NCBI RefSeq assembly: GCF_010728325.1
Contig: NZ_AP022570.1
Coordinates: forward strand, 620,001 to 684,000
Length of the DNA stretch: 64,000 bases
Source: Mycolicibacterium poriferae
GTDB lineage: Bacteria > Actinomycetota > Actinomycetes > Mycobacteriales > Mycobacteriaceae
Reading direction: 5' to 3'
The translations under genes and the position numbers were made by a program. Below, piece by piece: positions 56,066 to 64,000 of this stretch. Positions within the stretch are counted from its first letter, which is position 1. Each line of letters starts with the position of its first letter. The notes beneath the pieces are model-generated. The model made no database searches and was not told the DNA's origin. It saw only the letters and a list, made by a program, of their open reading frames with translations.

Positions 56066-57172
56066 TTAAACCCCAGCGGCTCTGCACGCCGCACTTATAG
56101 CTCCAGCGGCGGACGCTGCAACGATCTGCAGATCGTTGTCCGCTGGTGAATACGAAGGCAGCGCACTCGCATACGCCAAACGGTACTGTGCGCTCAGTGC
56201 GGAAATATCGGCCCATACGGGATTGTCACTGGCCCTACCCAGTAGAATCGAGTACCTAGCGAAGTCGTCCATGACTGATATCGCAGCATCGTTGATTGCC
56301 CGTTGCTCAGGGCTCAGTTCCGGTGCTGGAATGTTTGGATCAACAGTTCTCCACGCGGCGGTACTGTCAGTGAACTCTTTTGTGGCGTTGAGCCATTCGG
56401 CGCATTGCGGATTCGGTGATGCAAGGAACATCGATGGATCATCTGGCTGAGGTTTAGCGATATTTCCGGACGGCGGAAGTCCATCGGTGACTAGAGGAGA
56501 CCTTGCCGCGGCCGCACCGAATGTGATCGAGTCGCAGATCGCGTTCAACGTTGCGGAAAGGCTGTTCGAGGCTCGAACAAACTGATCATCGTCAGCTGCG
56601 TAGTCAGGTATTCGACTAGCGTACTCCCGCGAGTATGCGATGAATTGCTCGTAGAGCACCCGAACTTCACGGTGGGGTGTTTCCTTGGCGAGTGCGGCAG
56701 CTTTGTCTGACGCCTCACGAAATGCTGCCGACATCGCGCCATATTGCCGGCGCTGTTCCGGAGTCCAGTTCGCGGCTGGGATGGCAGGATCGCGCCGATC
56801 CCAGCCGTTAGAAGCCGAGTGAGCTATCGAGGCGGAGATCGTCGTCCAACTCTGACAGGTCGGCTCTTCGAGGATTACGCCGACAGGCCCCCGATCATCA
56901 GCACTGGCGATATCCGACGTGTCTGCTGAGCTACTCGGCGGCGCCGATGCGGTGGGCTCACCAGAACCAGAACCGTCCCTTGTCACCAACAACGTCGCGA
57001 CGACGGTCAGACCGACCACAACCACCAGCGCGATCCCGCCCAGAATCCACTTCGCACGGTTCCCGCCGCGCTGCGGCGGCGGTCCCCACGGAGGCTGCGA
57101 ACCCCACGAGGGAGGCTGCTGACCAGGCCCGGGCGGCGGTGGCGGCCATGGACCCGGAGGCGGCGTCGTCAC
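56066..57172 (-). CDS. Proline-rich single-pass membrane protein of unknown function
   Basis: 368 residues. A cytosolic head of Pro/Gly/Gln repeats (MTTPPPGPWPPPPPGPGQQP) is followed by one membrane helix, ILGGIALVVVVGLTVVATLL (about residues 43-62), a Ser/Asp linker and a helical extracytoplasmic domain of two related halves: CQSWTTISASIAHSA / WTPEQRRQYGAMSAAFREAS and CAEWLNATKEFTDS / LSPEQRAINDAAISVMDDFA. The two-fold repeat, each half with one early and one late Cys, suggests intramolecular duplication. Its stop is 4 nt before the espK start, so it is co-transcribed. M. tuberculosis has no gene here between espK and espL. Confidence 0.72.
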   Translation of the reverse strand: MTTPPPGPWPPPPPGPGQQPPSWGSQPPWGPPPQRGGNRAKWILGGIALVVVVGLTVVATLLVTRDGSGSGEPTASAPPSSSADTSDIASADDRGPVGVILEEPTCQSWTTISASIAHSASNGWDRRDPAIPAANWTPEQRRQYGAMSAAFREASDKAAALAKETPHREVRVLYEQFIAYSREYASRIPDYAADDDQFVRASNSLSATLNAICDSITFGAAAARSPLVTDGLPPSGNIAKPQPDDPSMFLASPNPQCAEWLNATKEFTDSTAAWRTVDPNIPAPELSPEQRAINDAAISVMDDFARYSILLGRASDNPVWADISALSAQYRLAYASALPSYSPADNDLQIVAASAAGAISAACRAAGV

Positions 57173-57305
57173 TTGAACTGCCCCCTGTCACGCCTGACCA
57201 TCCGATTCCTCCCAGATCAGCCGCACGGAGCACGCGCGGCATGGCTCAAACCAGCTTACGAGAGGCTCGAGACCACCCGGGACACCGATTTGACGCGAGA
57301 CGCCT

Positions 57306-57644
57306 CTACGACTCGCCCGGCATCTCCGCCGTGATCTCGGCAACCACCGCGTCGATCCGCTCCCGATCGGCGTCGATCGAGGCGGACGCAGCCTCGTTGG
57401 CCTTCTGCAGCGCTTCGTTCACCCGCTGCTCGACGACTTCGGCGCCCAGCCGCAGTAGCCCGTCCTGGATGTAGACGCCCTTGAGCAAGTGATGTCCATC
57501 GAGCGTCACCTCGACCGTCTCGGTGTCATCCGAGGCGGTGAAGGTCTCATTGGCCATCTTGTCCAGCTGCTCGTCCATCAACGACTGCAGCCGCTTCGCC
57601 TGCCGCAACACAGCCGCCACCTCGGGGTGCATGTCGTCGATCAT
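57306..57644 (-). CDS. espL: EspL, small ESX-1 chaperone-like protein
   Basis: 112 residues (Rv3880c is 115). MIDDMHPEVAAVLRQAKRLQ, then VEVTLDGHHLLKGVYIQDGL, has the YbaB-like fold of EspL. In M. tuberculosis EspL stabilises EspE, EspF and EspH and influences whiB6. It overlaps the stop of espB by 4 nt (ATGA), so it is coupled to espB. Confidence 0.92.
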   Translation of the reverse strand: MIDDMHPEVAAVLRQAKRLQSLMDEQLDKMANETFTASDDTETVEVTLDGHHLLKGVYIQDGLLRLGAEVVEQRVNEALQKANEAASASIDADRERIDAVVAEITAEMPGES

Positions 57645-59227
57645 TGCGACTCCCTCTTCGACTCATCCGTACCGCGGCGCCGCGGCCGATGCCCGATCAC
57701 CGGCTCGGTGTGCGGCCGCTCCTCGGTGTAGATCTCTTCGTCCTCCGACAACTGCGGGTTGCGCTTCTTGTCGCCGCTCTCACCGCCACGCGCTCCGCCC
57801 ATCATCGGAGCCATGCCGCCCATGCCACCGCCGGCCATCGCCCCGCCACCTGAGGTTCCGCCGGCCGCCGTGGTCGAGGCACCCGCCGCAGTCACCGGCG
57901 TCGGGGCCACTGTTTCGGCCCCCACCGCCGGCTGCAGCGGCGACGACGGCATGCCACCGCCACCTGCTCCACCCCCGGAGCCGCCCCCACCTCCGGCAGC
58001 CGCCGGCCGCAGGCTCGGATCGGTGGGCAGCTTCGGATCGCCCTTACCCAATCCCGGCATTCCCGATGGCACTCCACCCGGCGCACCCCCGCTGGGCGCC
58101 CCACCCTGCCCACCGCTCGGAGACCCTCCTTGGGAGGCGCCCTGGGACGCGGCCTGACCGGCCTGCTCGGCCGCGGACATCGGCGACACGGGGGCTTCGT
58201 GGGGCATCCCTTCGGGCGGGGCCTGTCCGGCGCCACCGGGCTGTCCACCACCGGCGCCGGCACCCGCCTGACGCGCATCAGCGGCATCAGGAGCGGGCCG
58301 TCTGGCACGTCGGTGGTCCTCCGCCGTCACCGGCGTTCCGGACACCACCGGATTCGGCGGGTCATCCGGCTCGAACTGGCGGGTCGTGGCACCTGCGGCA
58401 TAGGAGGTCCGGATCTCTTCGGACGACGCTTGAAGTTCCGCCATGCGCTCGAGGTTCGCCATGACCTGTGGTGTCAGCGGCTTGCCCATGGTCTGTTCTT
58501 CGAGCTGCTTGTACTCCTCGGCGATGGGCTGGTGCGCATCGCGCGCCTTGTCGTGCTCAGAGGCGATCCGGTCGGCCTCGTCGGCCAGGTTCTTCCACGA
58601 CTCAGCAAGGCTGATCAACCAGTCGCGGTAGGCGTTGAACTTGCCGTAGGCCGCGTTGGCGGCCTCACCCTCCCAGTCAAGGCTGTTCACTTCGAACGCC
58701 TCTGCCGACGTCGCCAGCGACTGCCCGTTGGCCCGCCACATCGCCGCGGCGGCGCGCAACGACTCGCCGTCGTCTCCGGCGTCCAGTGCGACCTCGGCCG
58801 CGCTGACGTCCATGAAACCCTGATCAGAGGCTAACTGGCCCTTGGGGATCGGCATCGCCTCAGGCGACGGCAGTGCCGGGATGTCCACGGGTTTCGGATA
58901 GACCGTTGCACCGGGACCGGTCGGTGCTGGCCCGCCCACCGTGGCGCCAATGTCCTCCCCGGACATCTGATCGATCTGGGCGTAGGCGTCGCCGACATTG
59001 CGCAACGTCTGCGCCAACCGCTCACCTTCCTTCTGCCCGTACGCCTGCCGAGCCCACAATCCGTCGGCGTTCACGCGAAGGTTCGTCACAGCAACACTGG
59101 CGATGACCAAAGCGTCGGCTGATATCAGCGGCGGTTGGGCAGCCTGGCTCGGCCACGCCAACGCGTCGATCTGGGCGGCCTTGCCGTGCAGATCCCGCGG
59201 ATCGACCTGCAGTTCCTCACCACTCAT
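57641..59227 (-). CDS. espB: EspB, secreted ESX-1 PE/PPE-like protein
   Basis: 528 residues (Rv3881c is 460). The N-terminal PE/PPE-like bundle (about 1-285) has the export motif YAQID (Y-x-x-x-D, near residue 81) and the W-x-G turn DWEGEAANAAYGKFNAYRDW. The C-terminal half is Gly/Ala/Pro-rich (GGSPSGGQGGAPSGGAPGG) and ends in a charged tail. EspB forms heptameric rings and needs MycP1 cleavage in M. tuberculosis. The extra length is in the glycine-rich part. Confidence 0.94.
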   Translation of the reverse strand: MSGEELQVDPRDLHGKAAQIDALAWPSQAAQPPLISADALVIASVAVTNLRVNADGLWARQAYGQKEGERLAQTLRNVGDAYAQIDQMSGEDIGATVGGPAPTGPGATVYPKPVDIPALPSPEAMPIPKGQLASDQGFMDVSAAEVALDAGDDGESLRAAAAMWRANGQSLATSAEAFEVNSLDWEGEAANAAYGKFNAYRDWLISLAESWKNLADEADRIASEHDKARDAHQPIAEEYKQLEEQTMGKPLTPQVMANLERMAELQASSEEIRTSYAAGATTRQFEPDDPPNPVVSGTPVTAEDHRRARRPAPDAADARQAGAGAGGGQPGGAGQAPPEGMPHEAPVSPMSAAEQAGQAASQGASQGGSPSGGQGGAPSGGAPGGVPSGMPGLGKGDPKLPTDPSLRPAAAGGGGGSGGGAGGGGMPSSPLQPAVGAETVAPTPVTAAGASTTAAGGTSGGGAMAGGGMGGMAPMMGGARGGESGDKKRNPQLSEDEEIYTEERPHTEPVIGHRPRRRGTDESKRESQ

Positions 59228-59252
59228 GTGCGTCCCCCGACCTCACGAGTTC

Positions 59253-60650
59253 TCAGCTCTCCAAAACCATTTGATACCGGCTCTCCTCACGCGGATTGAT
59301 CAGCCGGATCGGCAACTGCTTGTGCCGCGGGGTGGCGATGTAGTTCTGCCGCAACATCACCTGCCCCACCCCGGCATGCGCACCGAGATAGGTGGTGGCG
59401 TTCGGCCAGACCACCTTGGGCACCTGGCCGACCCGTGCGTTGATGTAGCCGGCGAACTCGCGGAACTGCGGCGCCAGCGTGACGACCGCGCCGGCTGCCG
59501 CGGAGCGCACGACGAACTGCGTGAACAACCGCGCATCACCGAGATTGATGCTGACGTCGACGTCGTCGAACGGCATGTACACCGGATAGCGGTCCGCGGT
59601 CTCACCGACCAGTACCCCAGCCGAACCCACTGGCAACTCGTAGTGCCGATCGGTCACGGGGCTCTCGCCGAGCAGCGCCGCGCGTTGCCCGCCGTACAGA
59701 CAGGAAAAGCCGCGCGGGGTCGACGGATTGGCCAGCGTCGTCAGCAGGACCGTCGCGGTGGGTGCCTCGCCGGGGGCGACCCGTACCCGGGTCAACGTGT
59801 GGTCGGCACGCGCCGACCACCACACGTCCGGACCGCCCGGCGCGACATAGGCTGCGGTGAACGTGCTGCGCCCCTTGATCATCGACCATGTCTCGCGTTC
59901 GAAACTGATCTCGGTGGCCCGGTCGTAGTCGTCGAAGCTGCGCGCAGGCCGCGCGTCGACACCGTGGCTGGCCAGATGGTCGGCGATGCGCGTCGTCGAC
60001 GCCACCAGATACTGTGCCAGCCCCGATAACCCGGCGTCGCGGCGCAACGCCGACCTGCGGGTTCGCTCCGGATCGGCGCGCAGCACGATCCAGGTGCGAC
60101 GGTTCGCCGGAGCCGGGTAGGGGCCGACCACCTGCTCGTAGAGCGCCACCAGCGCGGCGGGCGCGGTCTTCCCGACGCGATAGCCGGACGACACCACGTC
60201 GGCTTCCAGGTCCGGGCAGTAGGCGCTGAGCAACTCCTCGACGAACCGGGTGTGCACGACGTCGTCGGTGAACGCCTCCCCGTTGACGATCACCGTGGGA
60301 GTGAAGGGCCGCGGTATAAGCTCGATGGCCGACACCAGGTGGTCACCCTGCCAGCGCAACGCGACGTGATCACCGGGGATGACCGTCGCCCCGACGGCGG
60401 GCTCGGAGGGCGTGGCCGGGGGTTGACGGTGGCGGCGCCGCCAGGCGAACAGTGCTGCCACCCAGCCGGTGAGCCGGCGTCCGCGGACGGTGACCACCGC
60501 CGCCAGACCGATGATGACCGCCAGCGTGATGCCCAGCCACAGCATGTCCATCGCCGCGAACACCAGCACACACGCCGGGATCAGCACGGCCGCCCACAGC
60601 GCATGGCCGGTGGTGAAGCGCAGCCCGAACAGAGCCAAGACCCGGTTCAT
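59253..60650 (-). CDS. eccE1: EccE1, ESX-1 membrane protein
   Basis: 465 residues (Rv3882c is 462) from ATG 60650 (MNRVLALFGLRFTTGHALWA). Two membrane helices near the N-terminus (about 15-55) precede a periplasmic-facing domain. Conserved segments include FERETWSMIKGRSTFTAAYV and RHKQLPIRLINPREESRYQM. EccE sits at the edge of the core complex. It overlaps the mycP1 stop by 4 nt. Confidence 0.94.
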   Translation of the reverse strand: MNRVLALFGLRFTTGHALWAAVLIPACVLVFAAMDMLWLGITLAVIIGLAAVVTVRGRRLTGWVAALFAWRRRHRQPPATPSEPAVGATVIPGDHVALRWQGDHLVSAIELIPRPFTPTVIVNGEAFTDDVVHTRFVEELLSAYCPDLEADVVSSGYRVGKTAPAALVALYEQVVGPYPAPANRRTWIVLRADPERTRRSALRRDAGLSGLAQYLVASTTRIADHLASHGVDARPARSFDDYDRATEISFERETWSMIKGRSTFTAAYVAPGGPDVWWSARADHTLTRVRVAPGEAPTATVLLTTLANPSTPRGFSCLYGGQRAALLGESPVTDRHYELPVGSAGVLVGETADRYPVYMPFDDVDVSINLGDARLFTQFVVRSAAAGAVVTLAPQFREFAGYINARVGQVPKVVWPNATTYLGAHAGVGQVMLRQNYIATPRHKQLPIRLINPREESRYQMVLES

Positions 60651-61993
60651 CGGCGCCTCAACGCCCGTCGTGCCAGCGCCCCGACCCCCAGCGCCAGAGC
60701 CACCCCACCACCGACGACGACCACCCAGGTGATCGGCGCCCGGTCGGGCGGCGGCACATAGGCCGGCGGCGGAACTTCGTTGACCTGGTACGGAATCCGC
60801 TCCGGGCCGGCCGGGACATCCCACGTGAGCGCCGCTACCGGATCGATCACGCCGGCGCCCACCACGTTGTTGACCCCGCCGCCGGGGTGGCGCGCGGTCG
60901 CGGTGATGCGGTTGATGATCTGCGCCGGGGTGTACTCGGGGAACCGCTGCCGCAGCAGCGCCGCCAGCCCGGAGACGTACGCGGCCGAGAAGGACGTGCC
61001 GCTGATCGGGATCGGACCGTCCTCCCCTTGCAGCGCGTTCACCGGGTTGCCGTCGTAGCCGAGGGCCACCAGGTTCTCGCCCGGCGCGGCGGCCCCGACC
61101 CAGGGACCGTGCATCGAGAATCCGCTCGGCTGGCCGTCGGGGGCGATCGCCCCGACCGTCAGCACCAGCGGTGAGTACCAGGCCGGCGACACGATCAACT
61201 GCACCTGCTGCCAGCCCCGCGGGTCGGCGGGGACGGCAGGATCGGGTGGCGGGTTCTGGGTGCAGTCGCCGCCGGTGTTGCCTGCGGCGGCCACGACCAC
61301 CGCGCCCTTGACGTTGACGGCGAAGTTGATCGCCGCGCCGACCACGCGTTCGTCGATGCGCCGGGTCGGCTTGTAACACGCGGCTTCGCTGATGTTGATG
61401 ACCTGTGCACCCAGGTTGGCGGCATGCACGATGGCGCGGGCCAGGCTGCGCAGCGATCCCGCGGTCTGGGTGGTGTTGGGGTTGTTGGGGTCGGTACGCG
61501 CCCCCACGGGCGAGAAACTGTCGGAGGTCTGGCGCAGCGACAGGATGCGCGCATCCGGCGCGACGCCGACGAAGGCATCGGTCGGGGCGGGACGTCCCGC
61601 GATGACCGATGCGGTCAGTGTGCCGTGCGCGTCGCAGTCCGACATTCCGGTTCCGCCCGCGTCGACGAAGTCTCCGCCGGGTTCGGCCGGTACCCGTGGG
61701 GAGCCGTTCACGCCGGTGTCGATGACCGCGACCGTGACACCGGCGCCGGTAGCGAACTTCTGCGCCTCGGCCAGTCGCAGGTAGTCATTGGCCCATGGCT
61801 GGTCGGCGAAGTTCGAGTCCGGGAACACCGTCGGAGCGGCACAGATGCGGCGCTGCTCCATGGGTTGGTCCGGGCCTGTTTCGTCAGGCGGCACCGCCCC
61901 GGCATCGATGACGGGCGGTTCGATCGCACCCGCAGGTGGAGCCAGCAACAGGACCATGGCCAGCGCGGCAACCAGCGCACCTATTCGGCGCAC
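60647..61993 (-). CDS. mycP1: MycP1 mycosin, membrane-anchored subtilisin-like protease
   Basis: 448 residues. A signal peptide (IGALVAALAMVLLLAPPAGA) is followed by the subtilase domain with triad Asp in VAVIDTGV, His in CDAHGTLTAS and Ser in GTSFSAAYVSGL, and a C-terminal membrane helix (ITWVVVVGGGVALALGVGAL). A Pro-rich linker (PPPAYVPPP) precedes the anchor. MycP1 caps the ESX-1 complex and processes EspB. Confidence 0.96.
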   Translation of the reverse strand: MRRIGALVAALAMVLLLAPPAGAIEPPVIDAGAVPPDETGPDQPMEQRRICAAPTVFPDSNFADQPWANDYLRLAEAQKFATGAGVTVAVIDTGVNGSPRVPAEPGGDFVDAGGTGMSDCDAHGTLTASVIAGRPAPTDAFVGVAPDARILSLRQTSDSFSPVGARTDPNNPNTTQTAGSLRSLARAIVHAANLGAQVINISEAACYKPTRRIDERVVGAAINFAVNVKGAVVVAAAGNTGGDCTQNPPPDPAVPADPRGWQQVQLIVSPAWYSPLVLTVGAIAPDGQPSGFSMHGPWVGAAAPGENLVALGYDGNPVNALQGEDGPIPISGTSFSAAYVSGLAALLRQRFPEYTPAQIINRITATARHPGGGVNNVVGAGVIDPVAALTWDVPAGPERIPYQVNEVPPPAYVPPPDRAPITWVVVVGGGVALALGVGALARRALRRR

Positions 61994-62189
61994 GCGGCGT
62001 CACCCCCCGATTCACCCGACCGGCGCCCACTGCTCTGGTGCGCCACCAGCAAACTCGCCACCCAGCTGAGTGTGGCAGAGAAGCCGGTGTTGAGGGTACG
62101 TGGCGTAGGCACCAGGAAATCCTATGGGGCCCGCGCCGGGGGTCCTTCCGCTTTCTTCGCCGCCCAGTGTGATGACGGCCGCGCGCCCC

Positions 62190-62447
62190 CTACGCGTCGA
62201 GGTCCTTCTCGACCAGGTCGGCGACGGTGTTCATGGCGCCCTCGTCCTCGGATTCCACGGTGACCTCGGCGCCCTTGCCGGCGCCCAGCGTCATGATCAT
62301 CAACGCCGAGCCGGCATCGACGGGCTCACCGCCGTCCATCGACAGCGTGACCGGCACTCCGGCGTTGACGACGGCCTCGGCGATGATCGCGGCGGGGCGG
62401 GCGTGCAGGCCGATGGCCGAACCGACGACGACGTTCTTGCTGGGCAT
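62190..62447 (-). CDS. ptsH: HPr phosphocarrier protein of the PTS
   Basis: 85 residues, with GGAG before the ATG. His15 in IGLHARPAA is the phospho-acceptor from Enzyme I. The regulatory-Ser region reads GSALMIMTL (Ser47). It hands phosphate to the EII encoded next to it. Its position beside the fructose EII matches the actinobacterial fru operon, which commonly lies next to ESX-1 in fast growers. Confidence 0.93.
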   Translation of the reverse strand: MPSKNVVVGSAIGLHARPAAIIAEAVVNAGVPVTLSMDGGEPVDAGSALMIMTLGAGKGAEVTVESEDEGAMNTVADLVEKDLDA

Positions 62448-62510
62448 GGATTCTCCTTCGTGTTGGTGAAACTTTGTGTTGGTGAAAACGGTGACACGAG
62501 GTCGGGTGGA

Positions 62511-64000
62511 TCAGGCGTTGACGAGTTCAGACTCGGACTTGTCGGCGGGCTTGATGAATTGCTTGGCAACAATCACCGAGGCCGCGGCGGCGGCCATGCC
62601 GGCCAGGATCGCGATGACGAAGCCGATCTTGTTCTCGATGGCGAACAGCACGAAGATGCCGCCGTGCGGGGCGCGCGAGGTGGCGCCGAACGCCATCGAC
62701 AGACCACCGGTGACCGCGCCACCGATCATCATCGACGGGATCACCCGCAGCGGGTCGGCCGCGGCGAACGGGATGGCGCCCTCGGAGATGAACGACGCAC
62801 CCAGCAGCCAGGCCGCGCGGCCGTTCTCCCGCTCCGGCTCGCTGAACAGCTTGGGCCGCAACACGGTGGCCAACGCCATCGCCAGCGGCGGCACCATGCC
62901 CGCCGACATCACCGCGGCCATGATCTCGAACGACGCGGTGGTGGAGGCGGCCAGACCGGCGGTGGCGAACGCGTAGGCCGCCTTGTTCACCGGGCCGCCC
63001 AGGTCGAAGCACATCATCAGACCGAGGATGATGCCCAGGAAGATCGCCGACGTGCCGGACAGGCCGTTGAGCCAGTCGGTGAGGCTGGTGTTCACCCAGG
63101 CCAGCGGGCGTCCGACGAAGAAGAACATGATCAGACCGACGGCCAGCGAGGCGAACAGCGGCACGATCACCACCGGCATCAGACCCCGGAACCATTGCGG
63201 CACCTTGAGATTGCTGATCCACAGCGCCGCGAAACCGGCGATCACACCGCCGACGATGCCGCCGATGAAGCCGCCGCCGATGAACACCGCGAGTGCACCG
63301 GCGGTGAAACCCGGTGCGATACCGGGCCGGTCGGCGATCGCGAAGGAGATGTAGCCGGCCAGCGCGGGCACCAGGAAGCCGAACGCCAGCCCGCCGAGCG
63401 CGAACAGCACCGCGCCCAGGTATTGCAGGAACCCACCTGGAGGCAGGTCGGTCAGCGAGTTGTTCAGCGCGATGTCGTTGCCGGTGTCGGCGATCTCGTA
63501 ACCGCCGAACAGGAAGCCCAGCGCGATCAGCAGACCGCCCGCGGCGACGAACGGGATCATGTAGCTGACACCGGTCAACAGGATCTGGCGGGTGCGGGTG
63601 CCCCAGCCGACCTTACCGGCGGGCGCCCCGGCGGTGCCGGCGTCGGCGCCGGAGCCCTCGACCTTGGCGGCGTTCGGATTGTCCGCGGCGGCAACGGCTT
63701 CGGCGACCATCTTGGCCGGCTCGTTGATGGCGCGCTTGACGCCGGAGGCGACGACGGGCTTGCCGGCGAAGCGGCCCTTGTCCTTGACCCCGACGTCGGT
63801 GGCGAAGATGACGGCGTCGGCGTTGGCGATGGTCTCGGCGGGAAGCGGGGTGCTGCCCGAGGAGCCCTGAGTCTCGACGGTCAGCTCGACCCCGGCCTCC
63901 TTGGCCGCGGCGGCCAGCGCGTCGGCGGCCATGTAGGTGTGTGCGATGCCGGTCGGGCACGCGGTGATCGCGACCAGGTGCTTGGCCCGCTTCTCCTCGG
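62511..64000 (-). CDS. fruA: Fructose-specific PTS EIIBC (EIIABC-type), partial at right edge
   Basis: About 496 codons are present; the gene continues beyond the window. The EIIB signature ITACPTGIAHTYMAADAL lies near the right edge, with the phosphorylated Cys in CPTG. The EIIC membrane domain (about 8-10 helices) follows a linker and has GGPVNKAAYAFATAG and FISEGAIPFAAADP, the fructose-family substrate site. An EIIA domain may lie upstream of the edge. It imports and phosphorylates fructose using HPr. Confidence 0.93.
   Translation of the reverse strand, partial: EEKRAKHLVAITACPTGIAHTYMAADALAAAAKEAGVELTVETQGSSGSTPLPAETIANADAVIFATDVGVKDKGRFAGKPVVASGVKRAINEPAKMVAEAVAAADNPNAAKVEGSGADAGTAGAPAGKVGWGTRTRQILLTGVSYMIPFVAAGGLLIALGFLFGGYEIADTGNDIALNNSLTDLPPGGFLQYLGAVLFALGGLAFGFLVPALAGYISFAIADRPGIAPGFTAGALAVFIGGGFIGGIVGGVIAGFAALWISNLKVPQWFRGLMPVVIVPLFASLAVGLIMFFFVGRPLAWVNTSLTDWLNGLSGTSAIFLGIILGLMMCFDLGGPVNKAAYAFATAGLAASTTASFEIMAAVMSAGMVPPLAMALATVLRPKLFSEPERENGRAAWLLGASFISEGAIPFAAADPLRVIPSMMIGGAVTGGLSMAFGATSRAPHGGIFVLFAIENKIGFVIAILAGMAAAAASVIVAKQFIKPADKSESELVNA

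Noticed and set aside
62460..62487. Short direct repeat GTGTTGGTGAAA before ptsH
   Set aside because: Only two short copies in a 63-bp gap; too little to call a regulatory element.

Overview
The window is high-GC actinobacterial chromosome and almost certainly comes from a fast-growing mycobacterium (Mycolicibacterium, broadly M. smegmatis-like). The support is fhaA next to tRNA-Leu(CAG) at the left edge, a whiB6 gene, a full ESX-1 type VII secretion locus in mycobacterial order, and a fructose PTS operon directly after mycP1. GTG and TTG starts and overlapping stop/start codons are frequent. Left part (1-12.6 kb): the 5' end of fhaA (forkhead-associated protein of the cell-wall/Ser-Thr kinase cluster), tRNA-Leu with a clear terminator, a GAF-EAL cyclic-di-GMP phosphodiesterase, a PucR regulator divergent from an EthA-like Baeyer-Villiger monooxygenase with a perfect palindrome between them, a STAS protein, a membrane protein fused to a spermidine-synthase-like domain, and two amino/organic-acid symporters. 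12.6-19.6 kb: a phosphonate cluster. Six tightly packed leftward genes encode an FAD oxidoreductase, a phosphonatase-like HAD hydrolase and a 2-aminoethylphosphonate-type ABC transporter. They diverge from an HD-domain (PhnZ-like) gene and a PhnF-like GntR regulator, with a textbook GntR/HutC operator between the two arms. 19.6-29.3 kb: metabolic and small genes, including a VapBC toxin-antitoxin pair, tandem GNATs, pirin, EVE, an alpha/beta hydrolase/TetR pair sharing a 25-bp operator, and a DivIVA-domain gene translationally coupled to an acyl-CoA carboxylase subunit. 29.4-62 kb: the ESX-1 island. whiB6, a two-HTH regulator and a MinD-like ATPase lead into espE-espF-espG1-espH-eccA1-eccB1-eccCa1-eccCb1, then pe35-ppe68-esxB-esxA, espI-eccD1-espJ. 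On the opposite strand follow espK, a membrane protein, espL-espB, eccE1-mycP1. EccB/C/D/E form the membrane channel, EccA1 and EspG1 are cytosolic ATPase and chaperone, EsxAB/PE35/PPE68/EspB/E/F/J/K are substrates or accessory proteins, and MycP1 is the protease. 62.2 kb to the end: HPr and the fructose-specific EIIBC. The most unusual stretch is 48.9-54.3 kb. Between espJ and espK, which are neighbours in M. tuberculosis, sit a 902-residue secreted repeat protein and a Fic AMP-transferase. A four-copy, helically phased AATTTCAAGGTT array lies upstream of fic, and a near-perfect 557-bp tandem duplication containing a nested 81-bp repeat covers the 3' ends of fic and espK. This looks like a recently remodelled accessory cassette inside a conserved secretion locus.
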